A DNA stretch of 64,000 nt from Strigops habroptila (lineage: Eukaryota > Chordata > Aves > Psittaciformes > Psittacidae): assembly GCF_004027225.2 (NCBI RefSeq), contig NC_044282.2:67214225-67278224 (forward strand). Reading direction: 5' to 3'. The notes under the pieces were generated by a model that ran no database searches, was not told the origin of the DNA, and saw nothing but the letters and a program-made list of their open reading frames with translations. The position numbers and the translations under genes were made by a program. Every line of letters begins with the position of its first letter. Position 1 is the stretch's first letter. Shown one piece after another: positions 12,983 through 23,900 of this stretch.

Positions 12983-13480
12983 CGCTTGTCGCCGGCGGGG
13001 GGAGTGCGGGATCTGCGCTCCTCTCGCCCCCTCCGCGGAAGGCAGCTGGCGGGAACAGGAGAGCGAGGCTGCGAGGGAGAGGAAGAGGAGGAGGGAGGAG
13101 GAAGAGGAGGGGCTGCCGGATCCCCGCCGGCCCAACCCTTCCCAAAAGCAACGGATGATATATATTTGTTTTTTCCCTCCCCCTAATCGCGACGCAGCAT
13201 CTGGGCGGTGGATGCTCCCCCCCCGCTCCCTATCGCACGTTGGGGGGAACATTTGCAGCTGCTGCGATTGCAGCCGGTTTCCACTGAGTTAATCCGGCCC
13301 CGATTACTGCAGCCGTAATCCCGCCGGTCTTCCCAGAGGGAACGCGGAGAGCTCGGCAAGGCCGGGCGGCGCCGTTCAGCACCACGGGCGCGGACAGCGG
13401 CGCGGGCCGGGAGCGCCCCGCGGGGCTCCCTTACGGGCTGGAGCAGAGCAAAGACGTGGGTTTGTGGCTCTTCTCTCTCC
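12590..13480. promoter_or_regulatory. CNRIP1: CpG island and promoter region of CNRIP1
   Basis: GC- and CpG-rich sequence spans coding exon 1, the presumed 5' UTR and about 300 bp further upstream. It contrasts with AT-rich flanks on both sides. A TATA-like ATATATAT string on the minus strand (13157-13166) sits about 180 bp upstream of the ATG, within a T-rich patch. Whether it acts as a TATA box cannot be told from sequence alone. Confidence 0.65.
12804..12982 (-). CDS. CNRIP1: CNRIP1 coding exon 1
   Basis: This exon encodes residues 1-59 plus two bases of codon 60, from [10 protein letters not shown] to GTVQAT. The donor is GTAAGT at 12803 downward. The open frame continues upstream of the ATG only because the 5' UTR is GC-rich; the family start decides the initiator. 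Confidence 0.96.
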
Positions 13481-13714
13481 CCGTATGGCAAAAGGTTTTT
13501 GTGAGCCACCACGCCTAGACTGCCAGTTCCTTGCTCCCTAAAGTTAACAGTTAACATCTAGTCTAGTGTTTCTATTGGGATTTTTTTTAGAATCACGTTG
13601 ATATCAAACACTTAACAAAATTAAATGCATTGCTAGTAGCTTAACTATTAACAGATCATTATTCTTAAAGATAATTTGGGTAGCTGGCTGGATGTATACC
13701 ACAAGAAATGAGCT

Positions 13715-14218
13715 CCACCAAATTAAGTCTTCTGAGACCCCATCTGGGCTCCTGCATTCAGCTCTCAGAGCCTTCAAGATGAGAAGGACATGGAGCTGTT
13801 GGAGTGAGTCCAGAGGAGGGACACAAAGATAGATCAGAGGGATGGAGCACCTCTCCCATGAAGACAGGTTAAGAGAGCTGGGGATGTTCAGCCTGAAGAA
13901 GAGAAGGCTCCCAGGAGACCATACAGCAGCTTCCAGTGCCTAAAGTGGCAGACAAGAAATCTAGAGAGGGGCTTTTTACAAGGGCGTTTAGTGGCAGGAC
14001 AAGGGGAAATGGCTCTAAGCTCAAAGAAGGGAGATTTAGATTAGATATAAGGAAGACATTCTTTTCTGTGAGGGTGGTGAGGCACTGGCAGTGGTTTCCC
14101 AGAGAAGCTGTGGCTGCCCCATCTCCGGCAGTGTTCAAGGCCAGGCTGGACAGGAGTTGGAGCAACCTGCTCTAGTGGAAGGTGTTCCTGCCCATGGCAG
14201 GGGGTTTCGAACTAGGTA
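13715..14218 (+). mobile_element. CR1 LINE fragment, about 500 bp, lacking its 3' tail
   Basis: CR1 3' region in plus orientation. It is recognisable from CTCTCCCATGAAGACAGG and GAGAGCTGGGGATGTTCAGC through TTAGATTAGATATAAGG to GTGTTCCTGCCCATGGCAGG. It stops at GAACTAGG without the ATGATC...ATTCTATG tail that the other copies have. CR1 copies are normally truncated at the 5' end, so loss of the 3' end implies a later deletion or rearrangement. Confidence 0.92.
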
Positions 14219-16725
14219 GCAATAGTTGATAGCAATCACTGGCAGCGGGGACTCCCCTATTGGGAGTTGTTACACAAATGCAGCCATTGCTTCTCCCACT
14301 GAACAGTCAAGAGTGAAACAAATGCTAGTAAAACACCCCCAGCGTATTCCTGTGTATGATGAGGTAGCAGCATTATCAACATTAATGTATGAGAAGAATC
14401 TTTTGGGTTTGATGAGTCACATAAGACCCTTGTAATGTCAAAGGGCATCTAGTCAAATAGTAAGTCGCAGAAACAACTCATCCCACAGTGGGGGCCAGCA
14501 TTTGATCACGAATCATACACTGAACTCCATCAATTTGTTGCAAAGATCTTTTCTGACTTTAAAGGTCCATCAAAATCAAGTAAAATGAATCCCTCCAACC
14601 ACTGTCAGGGTCAACAATTAATGGTCTTGAAAATATCTTGGAAGTTATCAGACAGAGGTTTTCAGATGAGAAAGCAGCTGCTGTATAGAGACACACATCT
14701 CATAACAGTATGGCTCCACAAAAGAAGACCACGTGTGCCTCTATCTTTTTTGAGAGTTCTCATTTTTCATTACATTCTGCTGAAAGTGCTGCATTTTTTG
14801 GCTGTTGAAAGTTTTGCCTGCAGCACTTCCCACTTCTGTAAGTTTAAATGTAATTCAGTACGAAATCACAGAGGCCTTACACATGAGGAATCCGATAGTA
14901 TCACTTAAAGTGGCATGTGAAGAATAATGGCCATTGCCAGGGATCAGTATTACTCACCTCTTGGTCCAGACATATCATGTTGTAGTAAATTGTTTGTAGC
15001 TGAAGACATTGATTGCTATTAGTTTCCCAAGTACATAAGAGGTCAGATCTATAACGAGTATTTTTGCCCTTATTATTTCTGCCTGAATGGTCATCTTTCT
15101 GGATGCAGCTGTGACTGTATTCCAGACCACTATAGTACAAAGTAGCAAACGTAAGGGAGAACTAAAAAAGCCTATGTCTGGATTACATATGCATAGGTTG
15201 AGTAACTGGTTTACCATGTGAAAGCAAAACCTGGTGAGAGTAGAACATTTACAAAGAAGGAATTTTAAATGTAAAATTACCTTTCTTTTTATCAATCTGA
15301 TATCTTTGCGTGAATCAGCACATTGACTTACTTGATCCTAGCAGATGCTCTTTATTAGTGTAGATCAAGGGGACAGATTAGCTTTGCTAAGTCTTTCTGG
15401 GAGGTTAGTTTTGTTGCTCCCACCTTAATGGCCATGACCAGCCTCACCTGGGGCCTCTACCCACACCTCTGCCCATGGGCCCTATTTCAGCTTGGCCCTA
15501 GGCTTTCAGTCCTTTCTTGAGTTATGTTTAGGGGTGCTGGTTTCCAGCTCTGCTACAGATGTATTCAGCCATGAATGCTGTTGATCTTGACCTGCAGGCT
15601 GACTACCTGGCTTGACCTTAGCCCATTCCCATGGAGGTGCCTGATGCTGGGGGCTGTCCCCTCACTGAGGGTGGTGGGATGGGCCTTGGCTGGAGAAACT
15701 TGTATCTTTCCAGTGCCCATGGCGATTTTCTATGGATTCCAGCCCCAAGGCTGCAGCATGGTTACCTGATATTAATTGCTTGATGTTCTGTAGGGAGCAA
15801 AGTACCTGCAAGAAGATGGAAGCAGTGCTCCCCAGGAGCACAGGGGAAATGCGCTGTTGTTTACAAGATTCAAAGCTAAATAGATCCTCAAAAGCTTAGG
15901 GCAAGGTTGCATTTCTGCTAAGCCACAGCAGTAATTTACTTCCAGGAACAAAGATAAATTTGTGCCCATCCCTCCATTCCCTACACCTACATTTAAGGGG
16001 TGGAGGTTGGAATCTTTAATGTCTTTGTAAAGCACAAAACTGCTTAATGTGGTGTTTGGGGTTTTTTTTCCCCAGGCCTTCAAAATCTACCTTTTGTTCT
16101 GGTATCTGAGGCTTCCTAGCCTGTTGTCTGGAGTCAGCAAGTTATGTTAAGCTAATTCCCTTCCCTTGGGCAGGAATGTTGTAGCACTCCCCTGTGCCCT
16201 GGCAAACCCCTTAGTGCTTTCGAAAGGGGTCCCTCAAGTGAGCTGAAGCCAGTGTGCTGGGCTATTCTCATCTCTTTTTCTTTCCGGAACAAGGAAATTC
16301 TTTTCACAGTGCAGCTTCAGCCTCCAAGACCTCTCTCTTGTGCCTAAGCCTTCCCTGCTGCAGCCACATTGCCTGCATGTATCACTGAGGGGCACTACTG
16401 TAGGGGAGAGGTGAGCATGTCACAGGTGGTGGTGTATGGATCTGAAGAAAAGCCAGAGCTAATATGCAGATAAAGCATGGCTTATGCTTTGTGCAGGTCT
16501 AATTTGTCTAGAAAACATTCTGGAAAAATCTGTTTGGTCTCTCGACTGCATCCACTCAATATGATCTCTCTAGGCATGATAATATGTCGACTGCATAAGA
16601 GTTTCAGTAATACTATTTATGCAGGCCTTCCTACTTGGAGTTAATGCACTAATCCTGCTGCATAGTTCCACAATAATTAAATGTGTAAAATGTGCATTGA
16701 GGTCAGAACAAGATGGTTCATTTAT

Positions 16726-16930
16726 CATAGAATCATAGAATAGTAACGGTTGGAAAGGACCTTAAGATCATCTAGTTCCAACCTCCCTGCCAAGGGCAGG
16801 GACACCTCACACTAAACCATGTGGCCCAGGGCTCTGTCCAGCCTGGCCTTGAACACCACCAGGGATGGAGCATCCACAACCTCCCTGGGCAACCCATTCC
16901 AGTGCTTCACCACCCTCACTGTAAAGAACT
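16726..16930 (-). mobile_element. CR1 LINE fragment (3' end)
   Basis: Minus-orientation CR1, starting at its tail (ATCATAGAATCATAGAATAG) and running through GGACCTTAAGATCATCTAG and CCAGCCTGGCCTTGAACACC to CACCCTCACTGTAAAGAAC. It is 5'-truncated and well preserved. Confidence 0.94.
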
Positions 16931-18244
16931 TATTTATGACGGCCAACCCACAGTATTTAGATTGCAAGGTGATATAGACAATACCTGTATAGTCTTTCTA
17001 TGCTTGCCCCTATTTGATTCCTTTCTTACCACAGTGCTAAATTTGGAAATGTTCTGGGTTTGGGTTTCTTTTCAAGACACAGAGCAAAGCCATGATCTCT
17101 CATTTGCTAAAAATAGCCACATATGTGTGATTCCATATGGAGTGAATTGGGCTGAGACTTACACCTGCCAGCTCTAAGTTTAATGCTGTAATTCTTTTGA
17201 CACCTCTGCCTCTGCACAGAAATGACAAAGGGGTTTACTGGACTGTTAAGCTTGACTGAGTATTTGTCACCTTTGCAAACCACTTGTCTATTATTTTTCC
17301 CATCAATCATTTTGAACATACAGCATTTGATTGAATTTCCCTGAAAATGCAGCTTGATTTGCTGGAGAGATGCATATTTATGGAGAACTTGTGTGCTCTG
17401 TTAGATGTGGAGTGGGCTTATGGCGTTTACAGTGCAGCAAACATGTTTGAAGAGCAGCTATGCAAGGGCTAGTAGGGAGAGCAGTGAAGCTGATGCAACA
17501 AGCTGAGAAAGCACTTGTCTTCCTTGCAGCTGACACCTTTATTTGCGCAGGTGGGGTTCCAGTTTTCAGTATGAACACCCATCAGTCTCTCAGCTCAAGC
17601 AGATCCCTTGCTCAGATAAATGTAGTTGATAAATGATTGCAGGAGTGGACCCTGAAGTAGCAGAAAAAAAACCAAACAGAATTTTCTGAGGAATTACAGC
17701 AGCAAGATCTGTACAAGAACAGATCACTTACCAGTAAACTGAGCTGAGATCCTCAGCTCTGTTGCAGATTGTGCTGTTGTGACAAATGTTGCTAATCCAG
17801 CGTCATTTACCTACTCTGGACAGAAATGGAGAGAACAGGGTAAGTTTCCACAGCGCAGGTCACTTTCTGCCACACAAAGCTCTATCCTTCCCCCTGTGGA
17901 GAGCTAGAAGACATACAGCTCTTCCTCTCTCAGCCAGGTGCTGTTCTTTAGGAGTGGCATCACAAAGACAATGTGCACCAGCAGTCCGGGCTGTCCCTCA
18001 CACCTGCCATGGCCACTGTATGGTTAAGGACTGTTTTGCTTCACGTGAATGATTTAGCTGGTCAGCACATTTCTGCCTGGGGGAGAATGAAATGTGGATT
18101 CCCCTGTGGTGATGTGTGATAAATGAAACCAAGCCTCAGTGTTAAAAGAAACGCATTGTTCCAGACGCATGTAAGGTAGAAGGGCAAAAGGAATAGCTGA
18201 GCTTTGAAGATGAAATAGCAACAATATAGAGAAGTGCTATAAAC

Positions 18245-18262
18245 TATATATGTATATATATA
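18245..18262. repeat. Short TA-rich microsatellite
   Basis: A TATA-repeat stretch interrupted by TG. It is too short and isolated to suggest a function. Confidence 0.6.
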
Positions 18263-20707
18263 AAGACTATAATTAGCTGATTGCTTCCAGCTAATGCTGG
18301 ATGGAGATAGTTTTATGCTTTGACACCGGGTTGCTTAAGTAGCTAATGGTAAATTCTGGAGTCATTGGCTTGGTGCCACTGCATCTAGAAGTGCATTTCA
18401 CACCTCCAAGGGCTTTTTATGCAGGTAAAAGAGAAACTGAGCTTTTGCAAAATTGTGGAGTCGGCATCCTTTTCTGTTTACATTAAGCCACTTTTTAGTA
18501 TAAGATCATTTAGATATCCTGTTGAAGAGGATCTGTCCCTGGACATTTTATATCATCAATTTATTGTGCGGGGCCCTGTCATCCTGACTCAGCACAAACA
18601 CTGAACCAGCAGGAGCACGAAAACCTATGGAAAGACTGCCTGCAGGGAGGAAAATGCTGGCAGATTCTTTTGTCTTTGTTCCACTCAAGCCATTCCACTT
18701 GGGGAGGGGTTTCCTTTCCTCAGGTCTAATGGTCAGCAAAGTAGAGACATAAGGAAGAGCTAACTGTGAGCCAATTCTTGGTCTCTAATGCTCACCCCAG
18801 GCTCTGTAGTATTATGGCCTCAAGGCAGCTAATAAGGGGATAGTTTGGCTTGCAGCGGTACAGTGAAAGTTATTTAATTTGAGTTGTCATTGTCTATGAC
18901 CTGTAATTTTGGGTTATCAGAGGGGAAGGGGGTATCTTTTCCCAAAGATGGAACCACTGGAATGAAAGGGCAGAGAAGGAAATAATTCACCTTCTTAAAG
19001 CAAAAGGAATTACTGACCAAAAAGCCATTTTGTAGGAGCCTACAAGCTCCTGAGTCCACCAAGCATTTTAAGCCTTATAGGAAATGAAGGGAGCCTTCAC
19101 AGAAATTTGTCTTGGGAAATTCAGTTAGATCATCTCAACTCTGGAATGCACCTTCAGTTCATTCCAGGTCCTGGGACTGGTAGGCAGATTCTTTACTGTA
19201 ACTTTGACAAAGCTCTGTGATCACTTTTTAGTGATAAATTTTTACTTTTAGCTATTTCCAAAAAGCATAATGGTTTTATTAGCTAATGTGTGAGTTTCTG
19301 TCTCTAATAATTTTAGAATCTGTTGGCTGATGTCAAGTACACTTGACAGCCAGAGAATTAGAAAGCATAAATTGAACCTTTGATTTGCAAACCGCCTAAT
19401 GGATGATTTGCTTGGTCAGCAACTAGGGCATTTAATAGCAATCAGATCTTCATGGTAGCATGATTTGCATGGACAAAGGAACAAGGTACCGAGACTCTGC
19501 AGGTTCTAGAAACAAAACCTGAGCAACCTGATAATACAGAAAATCATCACAAAAAAGGTATGCTTAGGGCAGAATGCACTGCAAAGTGTATTACCTGAGA
19601 TTGCTGGTACAGACAGGTGCTCTGCCTGAAGATGAGACTGGAGCAGCAGCTAGTTGAGAAAGGTCTGGAAAGGAAAATCTCAATTCAAAGTGTGAAGAAA
19701 CATTCAGCAGTTGGGATAGTGAAGCGCTAATACATATAACCAAGGAAGGAATGGAGTCTCGTGTGGGAGAACCACTAAATAGGCATCAGTGAGGAATAGC
19801 TAGAGAAAGTCTCTAAGGGTTCTTTGAACCCTCTGATCTTCTGTCACAGAACTTGTCGGATTTCTGTATACTTCTGAGTAAAGGCTGAGACAGAGTCAAA
19901 TGCAGAGCAGGAATTTCTGACTGTGGAAGAATTCCTCCCTGTTTGGGGATGTTTAGAGGTGACAGATGGCATAACCCTGGGCCCAACCCTTCTCTGAATG
20001 GGCTTAGCTATAAAAGTGATTTGGAGTCTTGTGCGTGGGAGAATATTTGGCTCTTGGCAATGCAGCAGCCTCCTTATTGCTTCCCCTATACCACCATCCT
20101 TCTTTCTGTTTGGGAAAGAGGGATTGTGAGTCTGGTGTATATCAGCTTTTGGAAAATTATGGTTTTGCCTTATCTTCTACCAAATATAGCTGTATGAGCT
20201 CTGCAGCAAGTAAAAGATGCTCATAGAAAGTGACATTCTGTGGTGCTTTATGTGGTGTGCTGGTCTAATTCATTTAGTCTACTTGACAGCTAACCTCTTT
20301 GGGAGGCCTCAGCGTCAAAATCCAAAACCTGATCAAGCCTGATAAACAAATTTCTTGTATCAGCAGAGGGTGCAGCATCATTAACCAAGTGAGGGCCCTC
20401 CAGCTTGCTGCCAGACTCCGTGTGCTCTCTCACTGTGAGTCAGACTTCAAAGGCAGGATGAAATAACTGAACTGGTGAGTTGGAAGCCTGTCTATGAGAC
20501 CCTTTTGGCTTGCGCCAAGCAGCAGCACAGTACACCAACCTGTCTGTTGTTTTGCTGGAGTTCATGTATTTGCAGAGCAGGTCTGATTTCTTGGGATTGG
20601 GCACTAAAATGCTTATTTAATTTCCCAAGACTCTGTCATCAAGGCTGGCTGTATTTTGTACAGTTGAGCGTTTTGTCAGGCTGTTGCCTGTTCTGTCAGA
20701 GGCGAAC

Positions 20708-20714
20708 TATAAAT
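20708..20714 (+). promoter_or_regulatory. PLEK: Possible TATA box of PLEK
   Basis: TATAAAT lies 198 bp upstream of the PLEK initiator codon. If used, it would give a 5' UTR of roughly 165 bp with no intervening intron. Nearby GA-rich GAGGAACTT (about 20793-20801) resembles an ETS/PU.1 core, which would suit a blood-cell gene, but such short matches are common by chance. No CpG island is present at this promoter. Confidence 0.3.
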
Positions 20715-20905
20715 ACACACGTGCTTCTGCGTTTCCCTATCTCTCACTCTGTAAGAGGAAATGGGCTTGTTTTCATGTGATTAGCAGGCAGAGGAACTTG
20801 TGAAAGTGACACAGCTGTACTGTAAAAATGCCAGCCCACAGACTTTGCTGCCAGAAGAACTTAACTGCCAGCGCTGATAGACCGGAGAGCAGGATTGCCT
20901 GAGAC

Positions 20906-20953
20906 ATGGAGCGAGAACCAATGCGTATAAGGGAGGGGTACTTGGTTAAGAAG
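20906..20953 (+). CDS. PLEK: PLEK coding exon 1
   Basis: Encodes residues 1-16, [16 protein letters not shown], ending in phase 0 at a GTAAGT donor. The first ATG is preferred because the ME...P...RIREG pattern follows the human N-terminus. Confidence 0.93.
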
Positions 20954-23900
20954 GTAAGTGGGCAGCTTTGGACTGGGTGGAGGAGGAAGCTAACTCTGAA
21001 CAGGTTGGGGATGTGTAGGGAAACATACTTTGATTTTAGTTATTAAAAAAAGGATACTTTTTTTCCAAAAAGAAAAGGCGAATGAACAGAATTCCTTGAG
21101 CAGTAAACCAATGTGGTGTTAGTGATTATAGAAATACTTGCTAGCAGCTATATCTTGTCAGAATACTACGTAAGGCATTTTGCACATATCTCAGATGTAC
21201 CCTTAGATCAAAAGATTTGTATTTTTATTAAGTAATCTAATGCCCATAGTGGAAGCCTGGCGAGACAGGTAACAGCCTGAAATGGCCATAGGCTACTCAA
21301 TTGCACTTAATTGCCGAGTTAAACATCAAGGAAGCATAGGGGGATTAAAGAGGTCAGATCGCTTTGGCCTAGAGGCAGTGTGTGGGGCCACAGGTCCCTT
21401 TGCAGAGAGTGAAGGCCATTTGTCACTGACTTTCTCCTCTTGATATTTGCATTAGGGTGGGGAACAGTGGTGTGCTTGGGGGTCAGTGCTTTAGCTTGGA
21501 CAATGTGACCTCCAAGAAGTGCAAGTTCACACTTCAGGGATTTTAGGTCAGTTTAAACTTCTGTTTCTATATTTTTGGGAACTTTGTGTCATCTGAGCAT
21601 AAGAAACAGCTAATTTTCTGATATTGTAGTGCAGCACATGTTACAAAAAGTTGTTCTACCAAAGGGAAATTGTGTGTGTTTTTAAAGTAGCTAATGATTT
21701 CAGAGAGCAATTCAAGGAAAACCTGACCGTGTCTGCAGTCTTTGGAGTAGGTGTGACAGCTTGATTTTCAGTCCAGGAAAAGTTTGCTTATCTTTCATGA
21801 GATGTTTTAGATGAGAACAATGTGACCATGTTTGGGTTTGCTGATGGTGTAGATCTGAGACTGCCAGTCTTAACACTGCTCTGCAATGGCTTCCATTGGT
21901 AGAACATGTCGGAGTCTGGGCTTTAGGAAGTACTGGACTTGTCTGTTTATGAGCAGAAATACTGTAACCTGTGGTAAACCCACAAACAAAAGGAAATTGC
22001 AACAGTTCTTGCCATGGCCCATCATCTTAATTGATTTCTTAGCAGAAATTAGACCAGTGGGTCAATTTGGACTCTCAAATAATGGTGAATTCTTATTGAT
22101 TGTTAAATAAAAAAAAGAATCAAAAGAAAACAGCAGTCAACCCATACGTGGTATGCAGATGAGGCTCTTGTAGCTCTCTCTTGGAGGTCACATTGTTCAA
22201 GCTAAAGCACCGACCCCTAAGCACAGCACTGTTCCCCACCCTAACGTAAATATCAAGAGGAGAAAGTCAGTGACAAATGGCCTTCACTCTCTGCAAAGGG
22301 ACCTGTGGCTGCATGATGACTCCTTTAGGAGGTCAAATCCTTGTTTTCACTTTGCAGGCATAAAGAAGAAGAGGAAAGTACATAATTAGCATTTTGGGGG
22401 CACCTTCTGCCCCTAGTGTGGCTGCAGAGGCTAGAAGCAAGTCCTGCTCTTAATAAGATCTCAGCTGACAGTTTTCTCTCCTCACCCTGTAATTGAACAT
22501 AAAGTTTTACTCAGAGTTCAAAGGCCTTTCTTGAAGGTAGGGAAGCAAAAAGGATGTGACAAAGGGTTCATCTGGAGAATAATTAAAAAAAAAAAAAAAA
22601 GGCTCAGCGTGTTTCTGTCCCACTCACTTTTGCAGAAATACAAAATGCAAATGTAACTGCCTCTGCCCAGCTTTCAGGTTTACCAAATCAAAACAAGCCA
22701 TTTTCACAGCACAAGTGTGGCTGCCTTGCTTCTACCTGTAGCTTTAGCACAGCTCAGCCACCATCATCTGAGGACAGGGATGCTGTGGATGGAGTTGTGG
22801 GAGGGGGAGGATGAATTTAGGTATATCTTTGTAACAGAAAGAGCAAGGGAAGCTAATATTTTTGAAGGATGGCCTCTGATTTGGGGCCTACAAATGTTGG
22901 TTGTGCCTTGGTAACTCTTCAAAGGGACTGTTGGTATTCAGTATATCTAAATGTTCATTTGGCTGAGTAGTAAGTCACTTGGGTATCTGGGATTGTGACC
23001 ACAACCAGCTTCAAAAATGGTGGGACTATAGAGAACATCTAGCTAAAGTGCAACAGTCTTAGTAATTCTAGTGGTTAATAATGCTCAACACAGAGAAACA
23101 GGTTGTTCCTCTCTGAGTCCCTGAGAATTCTGCTGTGTGTTTCACTATATGTAGGCTCTGGCCCTATCTTTCTCTTTCTTTCTTGCATCTGACCGCTGTG
23201 TTTCAGGAATGGGAATTAAGAGCTTTAAAAGACGAAATGAAGCACTTCAGTTCCTCACCTCAGCAGTTGGAGATCTGCAGGTGCTGGCCCTTAAACTGTT
23301 GATTACTCTTACAGTTTGTACCTATTTGTCTAGAAATCCAGAGATGTGTGCTGTCTTATCAGACAGCCAGGCCTCAACGACTGACTGTATTGCAGCACCA
23401 GGTCCTAAATATAGCACAGGATGCCCAAGTTAATGAGACAGTCCTAATGTGCCAGTTCACATCCAGACATTTTGAGGATTATTCATGATATTGCCACTGT
23501 GTCATCTTGAAGACAGTGGTTGTGTCTAATATTGAAAAGAAACACTTCCTAGGGCAGGCAGTGTGATTTTTTGGACACACTCATGGCTGAGGTGGTCACA
23601 AATTAATGCTGGTCAGAAGAATAACAACAGTGCTTTTTATCTGTGTAGTAAGATAGGTGCTATGTTCCTCTTGAGACACTAACTATAGTTATTTTAGCAT
23701 TAGTCAGACACTCTCTGGAAGGTCATATCTTCAGTGGGTATAATGTGAAGAGAGTGATTTATTGAACATAATATACACAGTGATTTATTGATGCAGGGCA
23801 GCATGTTTAATACCTGGAAGCCAATGTGGGTCGTGCTTTTAGAAGATGGAATTGAATTCTACAAGCGGAAGGCTGACAACAGCCCCAAAGGGATGGTCCC

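Larger units (their letters stand above)
13483..20700. other. Intergenic DNA between CNRIP1 and PLEK
   Basis: The two genes diverge from this 7.2 kb interval. It holds a long CR1 fragment (about 13715-14218), a second CR1 fragment (16726-16930) and a short TA-rich microsatellite (18245-18262). No coding exon was recognised. Confidence 0.65.
20954..23796 (+). other. PLEK: PLEK intron 1
   Basis: A 2.8 kb intron. Its main feature is the 131-bp inverted repeat pair at 21387-21517 and 22179-22309. A 16-base poly(A) tract lies near 22585-22602. No other repeat family or exon was recognised. Confidence 0.75.

Noticed and set aside
12399-13151. 250-residue minus-strand open frame
   Set aside because: It lies in GC-rich DNA where stop codons are rare, overlaps the true CNRIP1 exon in another frame, and shows no domain.
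13936-14175. Open frame with [19 protein letters not shown]-like peptide (also at 45874-46113)
   Set aside because: These are readings of the CR1 3' region, not host genes.
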